A stretch of DNA of 13,745 nucleotides from Spirochaetaceae bacterium (lineage in GTDB: Bacteria > Spirochaetota > Spirochaetia > DSM-27196 > SLST01), in the NCBI GenBank assembly GCA_007129695.1, contig SKVA01000117.1:1-13745 (forward strand). Direction: 5' to 3'. Both the position numbers and the translations under genes were made by a program. The notes under the pieces are model-generated. The model saw only the letters and a program-made list of their open reading frames with translations, did no database searches and was not told the origin of the DNA. Positions 8,085 through 13,745 of this stretch are shown in pieces; within the stretch, counting starts at the first letter, position 1, and every line of letters starts with the position of its first letter.

Positions 8085-8416
8085 GCGAAGCTCGCGATCG
8101 CTGCGTCGACGTCGTCGAACAGCTGCAGGATGCTCGTGAACCCGCTCAGAGTGAGCACCTTGAGGACGTCCGCGCGCACCGCGGCCAGCCTGATGTCACC
8201 GGCCTGTGCTCGGGTCGCCTTGGCCGCACCGAGCAGCACCCTCAGGCCCGCGCTGCTGGTATAGTCCACGCCCGCCAGGTCGGCGACGAGCCTGGTGCTG
8301 CCAGAGGACACCAGGTTGTCGATGTGAGATGAGAACTCGGCTGCGGTCGTCGCGTCGATACTCCCGACGGGAAGTACGACGACGACTCCGTTCGCGTCGC
8401 GGTTGGATATCTGCAT
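8081..8416 (-). CDS. STAS-domain anti-sigma factor antagonist (RsbV/SpoIIAA type)
   Basis: A 111-residue single STAS domain. It starts MQISNRDANGVVVVLPVGSIDATTA and carries the phosphorylation loop DYTSSAGLRVLLGAAK, with S55 (or S54) in the place of the regulatory serine of SpoIIAA and RsbV. In partner switching the unphosphorylated antagonist binds its kinase partner and frees a sigma factor or other target; phosphorylation by the kinase turns it off and a PP2C phosphatase turns it on. Both activities reside in the protein encoded just upstream, whose stop codon is 1 nt before this ATG. AAGGAG (8423-8428 on the plus strand) 6 nt before ATG 8416 fixes the start. An upstream in-frame extension lies within the end of the previous gene. 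No anti-sigma or sigma factor gene is present in the window. Confidence 0.95.
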   Translation of the reverse strand: MQISNRDANGVVVVLPVGSIDATTAAEFSSHIDNLVSSGSTRLVADLAGVDYTSSAGLRVLLGAAKATRAQAGDIRLAAVRADVLKVLTLSGFTSILQLFDDVDAAIASFA

Positions 8417-8417
8417 G

Positions 8418-11120
8418 CTATGCTCCTTCAACGGGTTTGTGTTGCTCGAGTCGTTTCTCAAGGACCAGTTCGTTCCGTATGCCGTCGGGGGTCGTATAGG
8501 AGACCCGGTCCATCTGCGCCAGCATCAGATGTACACCGAGCCCGCCCTCCTGGCGGTCGGTCCAGCCGGTGACCAGATCGGGAACGGGCGCCCGGTCGGG
8601 TGGAAAGTGCGCGCCGTCGTCGCCAATCACCAGGCGCGCGAGTCCCTCGGGCTCTACGCTGAAGCACAGCGAGATCAGCCCGGCATCACGCCCCCTATAG
8701 CCGTGCTGCACGATATTCGCGCACACTTCGTCAGCGGACGACTTGAACGCGAACACGACTTCGTCGGACAGCTCGCAGTGGCGCGCCGCCGATTCGACAA
8801 ACGCGCGGAGCTCGGGCAGCGTTTCCAGCCGCGCCTCGCGACAGATCGCGTGGCGGGAGGGGCCCGAACCGTCGAGCGTGCGTCGCAGCGCGATCAGCGT
8901 GATGTCGTCGAACTGCGGCTCGTCGCCGATGTGACGACGGATCTCCAGGTCGAGCTCAAAGAACATGCTGAAGATCGACGTCCACGGGTACGCGATCAGC
9001 TCGATGAGTCGCTCTTCGGTGAAGAGCAGACCCGACGGGCCGCGAGCGTCGGTGGTACCGTCGGTGAAGCAGATCAGGCAGTCGCCCGGCGCGAAGCTGT
9101 AGTGGGCCACGGTGAACTCCATGCCGGCGACCATGCCCACCGCGGGACCGGTCGGCGCGAAGCGGCTGACCACGCGCCCGCGCGCGTCGAGCATGACCGG
9201 CGGCTCGTGACCACCGTTGACGTAGTGAAACTCGCCCGACGCGGAGTCGAGCAACCCCATGAACAGCGTCGCGAACATGTTCGACCGCCCGTGGTACTCG
9301 GCGATGAAGTCGTTCGTTCGGCCGAACAGCCTTCGCAGCGCGACGGACGGATCCTCATCGCCGGATACGTGTACGCTGAACGCACGGATCAGACTGCGGA
9401 AGAGCACCATGAACAGCGCGGCACCGACCCCCTTGTCGCACACATCCGCAATTACGAACGCGGTGAACGGGGTGCCGGGCACGCTGAAGGCGTCGTAGAA
9501 GTCACCGGCCACCTGGCGCGCAGCCTTGAACTCGGCGGCTATCTCCCATCCGGTGAGATTGGGTAGTCGTTCCGGGAAGAAACCCGACTGGATCTGCCGC
9601 CCAATCTCGAGCTCGTTTTCGACCGCGCTCAGAGCGGCTTCGGTCTGCGCGTGGAGCCTGGCGTTGTCGATTGCCGTCGCGATCTGGCTCGCGATCGTCT
9701 CGGCCAGCTCGACCTCCGACTCGGTGAACACGTAGAACGGGTCGATCGCGGGCATTCCGATCGTTCCAATCGCCTCACCGCGGCTGAGAATCGGCACGAT
9801 CATCAGTGCGCGGGTCCCACGGGCGCGGGAGATCTCGGAGAGCGTGCCACTTCGCGGGTCGTTCTGCGCGTCCTGAAGGACGAGCGGCTTCTGCGTCCGG
9901 ATCACCTCCTGCGACGACGGGTTACCGGCGAACGGCAGCACCATCCCGAGCGCGCTCGGCTCCTCCGGAAATGGGGAGTGGAAGGCAACGACTTCCAGGT
10001 TCTGGCGGTCGCGTGTGATCAGCGCGACGCCCGCGTTCCTGACCGGGTAGATCCGCGTCAGTTCCTCGCACACCGACCGAAGCACCGTGTCCAGGTCGAG
10101 CGTCCGGCTGACCGTAGCCGCAACCCGGTTCACCGCTCGGAATCGTTCGGTCTGCGCCTCTGCCGCATCCTTCGCGTCACGCAGCAGACTCTCCGCGCGG
10201 ATCCGTTCGGACACGTCGCGAATGAGCCCACGCGATCCGCATACGACTCCGTCGCGAATGACCGGCGAAATCGAGATCTCGCCGGGACGCGGGTCGCCGT
10301 GAACGGGGCGGAAGAAATACTCGAAACGGGGCACCGGCCCGCGCGTCCGGTAGAGTTCGCCAAAGTTGTGGTAGAGAGCGCGAATCGAACGCAGATCGGT
10401 GAAGCGGCGGAAGTTGCGGCCGATCACCGCGGCGCGGTCGGGTAGCCCCAGATTCTCGTAGAATGCGCGGTTGGCGTAGGTGATGACACCGCGCGGGTCA
10501 GCCTCGAAGTAGCTGTCCTGGAGCGTATCGAGCACCGATTCGAGCGCCTCGCCCGTGGGCGCGAGATCGCTCTGTCCGGGCCCGGAGTCTGCGTTGCGAG
10601 CGCCGCGCACCAGGCGAACAAGCACAAGCACGGCGCCACCCACCACCAGGAGGTACGAGTACGCCGCGTGGACGATGAACAGAGGCGCAGTCCGGTGCGA
10701 CAGCGCTACGAAGGTATCCGACTCGACCATAGCGGAGTCGACGAAGAAGAGCCCGTGCAGTCGATTCGTCAGGAATAGGCCGTACAAGAGCGCAGGCGGC
10801 GCCCAGATCCATCGTCGGAGCCGGGCGAACCTGTTGTCCGATATCCTGCTCATCCGGAGCGCAAAGAGAAACCATGCGGTCGGCACCACCATGATCGCCG
10901 CAAGACGTATCGAGCTCCAGACTGCCTGCCACGAAGGGTCGGGGCTCAGAAGCTGGATCGCACCGGCAAGCGCTACCATTGAGCCGGCGTACATAGTAGT
11001 GATGAATGCGCGAGCACCCGCCGCGCGCCGACCGCGCAGCTGGACGGACAACGCGACCAGGGCCGCCAGGGCCGCGGAAGCAATCTGCCACATCAGAAGA
11101 GGGTTGGGCTGGAGCGCCAT
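8418..11120 (-). CDS. Membrane sensor phosphatase/kinase: 5TM-PAS-GAF-SpoIIE-HATPase
   Basis: A 900-residue partner-switching regulator. Residues 1-170 hold about five membrane helices and the TNRLHGLFF motif that recalls the 7TM histidine-kinase input region. A PAS domain follows (192-305), then a linker helix, a GAF domain (325-487) and a coiled linker (488-510). The SpoIIE/PP2C phosphatase (515-747) has metal ligands D540 (VAGDFYD), D559 (DVCDKG), D687 (FTDGTTD) and D738/D739 (FDDIT). An RsbW-like GHKL kinase (758-892) has an N box DEVCANIVQHG, a G1 motif DDG (834-836) and GGLG (859-862). It should both dephosphorylate and phosphorylate the STAS protein encoded next, in response to ligands sensed by the membrane, PAS or GAF parts. 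There is no HisKA domain. I use ATG 11120, 7 nt after a good -10; an in-frame GTG at 11156 lies on the -35 box. Confidence 0.95.
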   Translation of the reverse strand: MALQPNPLLMWQIASAALAALVALSVQLRGRRAAGARAFITTMYAGSMVALAGAIQLLSPDPSWQAVWSSIRLAAIMVVPTAWFLFALRMSRISDNRFARLRRWIWAPPALLYGLFLTNRLHGLFFVDSAMVESDTFVALSHRTAPLFIVHAAYSYLLVVGGAVLVLVRLVRGARNADSGPGQSDLAPTGEALESVLDTLQDSYFEADPRGVITYANRAFYENLGLPDRAAVIGRNFRRFTDLRSIRALYHNFGELYRTRGPVPRFEYFFRPVHGDPRPGEISISPVIRDGVVCGSRGLIRDVSERIRAESLLRDAKDAAEAQTERFRAVNRVAATVSRTLDLDTVLRSVCEELTRIYPVRNAGVALITRDRQNLEVVAFHSPFPEEPSALGMVLPFAGNPSSQEVIRTQKPLVLQDAQNDPRSGTLSEISRARGTRALMIVPILSRGEAIGTIGMPAIDPFYVFTESEVELAETIASQIATAIDNARLHAQTEAALSAVENELEIGRQIQSGFFPERLPNLTGWEIAAEFKAARQVAGDFYDAFSVPGTPFTAFVIADVCDKGVGAALFMVLFRSLIRAFSVHVSGDEDPSVALRRLFGRTNDFIAEYHGRSNMFATLFMGLLDSASGEFHYVNGGHEPPVMLDARGRVVSRFAPTGPAVGMVAGMEFTVAHYSFAPGDCLICFTDGTTDARGPSGLLFTEERLIELIAYPWTSIFSMFFELDLEIRRHIGDEPQFDDITLIALRRTLDGSGPSRHAICREARLETLPELRAFVESAARHCELSDEVVFAFKSSADEVCANIVQHGYRGRDAGLISLCFSVEPEGLARLVIGDDGAHFPPDRAPVPDLVTGWTDRQEGGLGVHLMLAQMDRVSYTTPDGIRNELVLEKRLEQHKPVEGA

Positions 11121-11156
11121 CCCGGTGATGATACCGATGTTGATAGATATAGTCAC
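11121..11156 (-). promoter_or_regulatory. Predicted leaderless promoter of the sensor operon
   Basis: On the minus strand GTGACT (11151-11156) is followed by a 17-nt spacer and TATCAT (11128-11133; 5 of 6 to TATAAT), then 7 nt to ATG 11120. No Shine-Dalgarno site lies between. This is the best sigma-70-like promoter on the minus strand of the window and would drive all three genes of the operon. Confidence 0.6.
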
Positions 11157-11225
11157 TTATTTGCACGCGTTTTTTGGACATGCCGGCGCGACCTCCGCCG
11201 GGTCGTCGAGCGCACCGGGGTCGGG

Positions 11226-11237
11226 TATACTCCCGGA
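11226..11237 (+). promoter_or_regulatory. Predicted -10 box and leaderless start of the flavodoxin-like gene
   Basis: TATACT (11226-11231; 5 of 6 to TATAAT) is followed by CCCGGA and ATG 11238. No ribosome binding site is present. The -35 position is GC-rich (near 11203-11208) with no clear match. It is divergent from the sensor-operon promoter; the two -10 boxes are about 95 bp apart. Confidence 0.5.
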
Positions 11238-11795
11238 ATGGACACCAGCTGTATCCTCGTTCTCTTCACGTCCAAAGATGGAAACACCGCGCAGATGGCC
11301 GAACTGGTCGAGGAGGGAGCCGCATCGGTACCACTCACCGACGTGCGCAGGCTCCGTACCAGCGAGGCGACGATCGACGATCTCTACTGGGCCGAGGGCG
11401 TTGCGTGCGGGTCGCCGACCAACCTGGGTCTCCTGAGCTGGGAGATGAAGCGGTGGTGGGATGAGGTCGCGCTGGACGCATGGGCGAAGATCGACGGCAA
11501 GATCGGGTGCGCGTTCAGTTCCGAAGGCGGGCTTGGCGGCGGCGCCGAGCTCGCGTGTCAGTCGATGATGACCGTGATGCAGAACTTCGGCATGCTGACC
11601 TTCGGCGTCACCGACTATGTCTCAAACGGCTACACGCTCCACTACGGAGCCACGGCAGCCCGCGCACCGCGCGATGAACGGGACCGCGAAACCTGCCGCC
11701 GCCTGGGCCGCCGCCTGGCCGAGTTCGTCGGCTGCTACGTCCACGCCCGCCACGACCTCCACCCGAACCACGCCGCGTACGCACGGTTCCCGTGA
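11238..11795 (+). CDS. Flavodoxin / WrbA-like NAD(P)H oxidoreductase
   Basis: A 185-residue flavoprotein of the flavodoxin superfamily. The FMN phosphate loop is TSKDGNTAQMAELV (residues 11-24). A second block, ACGSPTNLGLLSWEMKRWWDE, and a third, FSSEGGLGGGAELACQSMMTVMQNFGM, match the positions of GTPTRFG...MRNFLD and the FTSTGTxGGGQE...LLHHGM region of WrbA quinone reductases. It would bind FMN and probably reduces quinones or similar acceptors with NAD(P)H, protecting against oxidative stress. The C-terminal 45 residues are Arg/His-rich (RRLGRRLAEFVGCYVHARHD). It is possibly cotranscribed with the exonuclease gene 64 nt downstream. ATG 11238 is supported by the TATACT box 6 nt upstream. Exact cofactor and substrate are inferred from the family. 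Confidence 0.87.
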   Translation: MDTSCILVLFTSKDGNTAQMAELVEEGAASVPLTDVRRLRTSEATIDDLYWAEGVACGSPTNLGLLSWEMKRWWDEVALDAWAKIDGKIGCAFSSEGGLGGGAELACQSMMTVMQNFGMLTFGVTDYVSNGYTLHYGATAARAPRDERDRETCRRLGRRLAEFVGCYVHARHDLHPNHAAYARFP

Positions 11796-11859
11796 TCGGG
11801 GAGCTGATTCGCACGCCGGGTCGGAATGCTTCCGTCGTGGACCCAAACCGGAGGACATC

Positions 11860-12369
11860 ATGCCGTACGTGATGGTAGACATCGAGGCCGATGGTCCGAT
11901 ACCGGGAGACTACTCGATGATTGCGTTGGGCGCGGTTGTGGTCGAACCTGGGCTCGAATCGAGGTTCCGGATTCTCATCAGGCCGATCTCCGACCGCTTC
12001 ATCGCCGACGCGCTGGCGGTGTCCGGCTTCACGAGAGAGGAATGCTTCGGCCCCGACTTCGCCGATGGCGCGACCGCGATGGAGGCCTTCGCCCGATGGG
12101 TGGAAGAGCACGCAACGCCACGTCCGATGTTCGTCTCCGACAACAACGGCTTCGACTGGATGTTCGTCGCGTGGTACTTCCACCACTTCCTTGGGCACAA
12201 TCCCTTCGGCCACAGCTCGACCAACCTCGGAAGCCTCTACAAGGGACTCGCCCGAGACATGAGGAAGAGCTTCAAACGCCTGAGGGAGACGCCGCACACG
12301 CACGACCCGCTCGACGACGCGATCGGGAACACGGAGGCGATGCTCAAGATCCTCGAACAGATGCGCTGA
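11860..12369 (+). CDS. DEDDh 3'-5' exoribonuclease (Rv2179c/RNase AS-like)
   Basis: A 169-residue RNase H-fold exonuclease. The acidic set is visible in order: D7 and E9 in MVDIEADGPIPGDYSM, D99 in DNNGFDWMF, and H148-D153 in HTHDPLDDA, which makes it a DEDDh enzyme. DIEADGPIPGDYSM is typical of the small stand-alone group related to mycobacterial Rv2179c, which trims adenylated RNA ends; DnaQ-like proofreading or oligoribonuclease roles are less likely given this motif. GGAGG (11850-11854) lies 5 nt before ATG 11860 and fixes the start, although the frame is open far upstream. It follows the flavodoxin-like gene on the same strand by 64 nt and converges on the membrane-protein pair, whose last stop is only 24 nt away. 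Confidence 0.9.
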   Translation: MPYVMVDIEADGPIPGDYSMIALGAVVVEPGLESRFRILIRPISDRFIADALAVSGFTREECFGPDFADGATAMEAFARWVEEHATPRPMFVSDNNGFDWMFVAWYFHHFLGHNPFGHSSTNLGSLYKGLARDMRKSFKRLRETPHTHDPLDDAIGNTEAMLKILEQMR

Positions 12370-12393
12370 GCCCCCTCCCGGAAACCGCGCGAA

Positions 12394-12855
12394 TCAGCGG
12401 GCCGCGGCGTCGCGATCGGGTCGTTGGCGCAGCGACAACCACAGCATCACGGCCAGGAGGGGAATCAGAATGTAGTTCCCCACGCCTCCGGGAGCGGTTC
12501 CGGCGATCTCTATCGGCTTGACCCGGGTCAGGACCAGGCGCGCCGCGTATTCCACGAGCGCCAGCGCATAGAGGAGCGGCATGAGCGACCGGTACCGCAG
12601 GAGTGCAACCACGTAGACGATCCCGACGATCAGCTGCGAGAGGCCCCAGAGCGCGAAGAGGTGGACCACCGTCGCCGCGCCGTTCGCGGTGAAGGAATCG
12701 AGCGGTATCGTCGCGATGCTCTGCGCGCCACCGTCGGGCGCGACGATGTGAACCAGGCTGCGCGCGACCGTCACGACGGTGAGCAGAATGAAGAAGTAGA
12801 ATGCGAGTCGCGATCCGCGGTATTCATTGTCGATGGTGCCGGGCAGCAGGCTCAT
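12394..12855 (-). CDS. Four-helix membrane protein of unknown function
   Basis: A 153-residue integral membrane protein with about four hydrophobic helices: residues roughly 15-36 (RLAFYFFILLTVVTVARSLVH), 57-80, 85-108 (two around IVGIVYVVALLRYRSLMPLLYALAL) and 126-145 (VGNYILIPLLAVMLWLSL). The charged N-terminus MSLLPGTIDNEYRG and C-terminus RQRPDRDAAAR should lie in the cytoplasm. The VARSLVHIVAPDGGAQSIA and LWGLSQLIVGIVY segments look like those of a conserved bacterial family of unknown function. GGGAGG (12863-12868 on the plus strand) 7 nt before ATG 12855 fixes the start, and the ATG overlaps the preceding stop by 4 bp (ATGA), so the two proteins are translationally coupled and may form a complex. 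Confidence 0.82.
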   Translation of the reverse strand: MSLLPGTIDNEYRGSRLAFYFFILLTVVTVARSLVHIVAPDGGAQSIATIPLDSFTANGAATVVHLFALWGLSQLIVGIVYVVALLRYRSLMPLLYALALVEYAARLVLTRVKPIEIAGTAPGGVGNYILIPLLAVMLWLSLRQRPDRDAAAR

Positions 12856-13277
12856 ACCTTTGCCTCCCGTCGCCGGGCGACGACGAAATAGACGAACGTC
12901 ACGATGCAAACCACGAAGTAGACGAGCATCATGTACTTGCCGTTGAACTCCGACTGCATCGAAACGCCGTTGAGTCTGATCCCGACGATGCCGACGAAGT
13001 ACGCGACCGGGATGATCCCCAGGATGTACCCGGCAATCTCGCGCGCCCTGAAGGCCACCAGGAGATAGAGCGCGCCGGTGAGCAAGTTGGAGTTCCCGAA
13101 GATCCCCAGGAGCATGAGCGCGTCAGGGTGCGGTGCGATTCGAGCGATGTTCTCAGCGGCCCAGCCCAGGACGAAGGTGTGCATGACACCCCTCACCAGG
13201 TCCACGAATCCCAGAACGATCAGAACCGTTCGTGCCATGGCAACTGGCCGTGAGTTGTCTGTCATCGTTACCCTCAT
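12852..13277 (-). CDS. Four-helix membrane protein, partner of the downstream one
   Basis: A 141-residue membrane protein with hydrophobic segments near residues 13-35 (AMARTVLIVLGFVDLVRGVMH), 54-74 (LMLLGIFGNSNLLTGALYLLV), 79-100 (IAGYILGIIPVAYFVGIVGI) and 113-134 (YMMLVYFVVCIVTFVYFVV), ending RRREAKV in the cytoplasm. I do not recognise the family. Two starts are possible: ATG 13277, 8 nt after a TACTCT -10 (leaderless), or ATG 13265, which has GAGGG 5 nt upstream; they differ by four residues (MRVT). It overlaps the next gene by 4 bp and is divergent from the TetR-type gene 78 bp away. The usual reading of that layout is that the regulator controls this pair, perhaps in response to a hydrophobic ligand. 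Confidence 0.8.
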   Translation of the reverse strand: MRVTMTDNSRPVAMARTVLIVLGFVDLVRGVMHTFVLGWAAENIARIAPHPDALMLLGIFGNSNLLTGALYLLVAFRAREIAGYILGIIPVAYFVGIVGIRLNGVSMQSEFNGKYMMLVYFVVCIVTFVYFVVARRREAKV

Positions 13278-13314
13278 CTGGTTTTAGAGTACCGTCGTGC
13301 AGCGGCTGACTCAA
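13278..13314 (-). promoter_or_regulatory. Predicted promoter of the membrane-protein pair
   Basis: On the minus strand TTGAGT (13309-13314) is followed by a 17-nt spacer and TACTCT (13286-13291), then 8 nt to ATG 13277. Its -35 box lies 7 bp from the -35 box of the divergent TetR gene, so one bound protein could block both. Confidence 0.45.
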
Positions 13315-13321
13315 CTTCTGA

Positions 13322-13355
13322 TGGACAAGTGAAACAGGATCCGCGAGAATGCACC
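13322..13355 (+). promoter_or_regulatory. Predicted leaderless promoter of the TetR-type gene
   Basis: TGGACA (13322-13327; 5 of 6 to TTGACA) is followed by a 17-nt spacer, GAGAAT (13345-13350; 4 of 6 to TATAAT) and 5 nt to GTG 13356. No Shine-Dalgarno site is present. A loose ACTT-N9-AAGT dyad (13314-13330) overlaps the -35 and could be an operator half-site pair; this is weak. Confidence 0.45.
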
Positions 13356-13745
13356 GTGAAGCGCCTGAAACAGATATACGAGAGTCGCAGGCTCATCGAA
13401 GAGGGCTTGGTCCGCGTGGCCCGAAAGAAGCCATACGCAGCGGTGAGCGTATCCGACGTCGCGGCCGCGGCGGGAGTCTCACGCACAACGTTCTACAGAC
13501 ACTTCGCGAACAAGCGTGACGTGCTCCTGTCGTTCCTGGGCAGGATAGCCGGTGAAGTCCTGACCGAGGAGGTACCAGATGTCCGGGAGCTTGCTCGCCG
13601 GAGATTCGCGTTCATCGCCGACCATCCGGAGCTTCCGGCTCTCCTGGCCGATCCGGAGATCCAGGTCGTCTTTCGCGAGTTCCGCCGCGACGTGAGCAGC
13701 AGGATCTCCGTCCCCGCCGGCACGCACTCAACTGAGTTCGCGCGC
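13356..13745 (+). CDS. TetR/AcrR-family regulator, N-terminal part (runs off the window)
   Basis: The frame opens at GTG 13356 and gives 130 residues to the window edge with no stop. Residues about 5-55 form the TetR DNA-binding domain: IYESRRLIEEGLVRVARKKP (helix 1) and then VSVSDVAAAAGVSRTTFYRH, the helix-turn-helix with the hallmark TTFYRHF and the following NKRDVLL. The ligand-binding domain begins around residue 60 and is cut off. TetR proteins usually repress a divergent neighbour and release it on ligand binding, so the membrane-protein pair on the other strand is the likely target. An in-frame GTG at 13329 would add nine residues but overlaps the promoter spacer, so 13356 is preferred. 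The ligand is unknown. Confidence 0.88.
   Translation, partial: MKRLKQIYESRRLIEEGLVRVARKKPYAAVSVSDVAAAAGVSRTTFYRHFANKRDVLLSFLGRIAGEVLTEEVPDVRELARRRFAFIADHPELPALLADPEIQVVFREFRRDVSSRISVPAGTHSTEFAR

Noticed and set aside
8403..9566. A 387-codon open frame antisense to the sensor phosphatase gene
   Set aside because: It lies fully opposite an intact PP2C/kinase coding region, has a charge-rich composition typical of high-GC shadow frames and shows no domain.
13314..13330. ACTT-N9-AAGT dyad as TetR operator
   Set aside because: Only four or five matching bases per half-site; too weak to call as a feature by itself, though its position between the two promoters is suitable.

Overview
The window comes from a high-GC, gene-dense bacterial chromosome. 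Third codon positions are mostly G or C, gaps are short, and there is no rRNA, tRNA, IS element, prophage or CRISPR. The phylum cannot be fixed from this sequence. A GroEL without a GroES neighbour, a membrane sensor fused to a SpoIIE phosphatase, and many apparently leaderless genes would fit a high-GC spirochaete, but Actinomycetota, Chloroflexota or Deinococcota relatives are not excluded.

Left arm (1-4041): three minus-strand genes, namely a formylglycine sulfatase (1219-2760), an exported protein of unknown function (297-1160) and the start of a small two-helix membrane protein (1-198). A zinc alcohol dehydrogenase (2959-4041) is divergent from the sulfatase. Middle (4042-7258): a solitary groEL (4183-5811) with an unusual C-terminal tail, then a palindromic terminator-like hairpin. 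A convergent SAM methyltransferase (5869-6480) follows; it is divergent from a VapBC-type toxin-antitoxin pair (6568-7258). TATCACA boxes lie over both divergent start regions.

Signalling operon (7230-11120, minus strand): a 900-residue membrane sensor with PAS, GAF, SpoIIE/PP2C phosphatase and RsbW-like kinase domains is followed 1 nt later by a STAS anti-sigma-factor antagonist. That gene overlaps a patatin-like phospholipase by 4 bp. This is a partner-switching module whose phosphatase and kinase are one polypeptide and whose last gene is a lipid hydrolase. Right arm (11238-13745): a WrbA/flavodoxin-like oxidoreductase followed by a DEDDh exoribonuclease (plus strand), then a coupled pair of small membrane proteins (12394-13277, minus strand) divergent from a truncated TetR-type regulator (13356 to the end).

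The most unusual global signal concerns translation starts. At eight genes that begin a transcription unit, a sigma-70-like -10 box lies 5 to 8 nt upstream of the ATG/GTG, usually with a -35 box 17-18 nt further upstream and little or no Shine-Dalgarno sequence. Two of the three downstream genes in operons (STAS and the second membrane gene), the exonuclease, the sulfatase, groEL and the first partial gene instead have clear GGAGG-like sites. This suggests that leaderless translation is the main mode for operon-leading genes in this organism.
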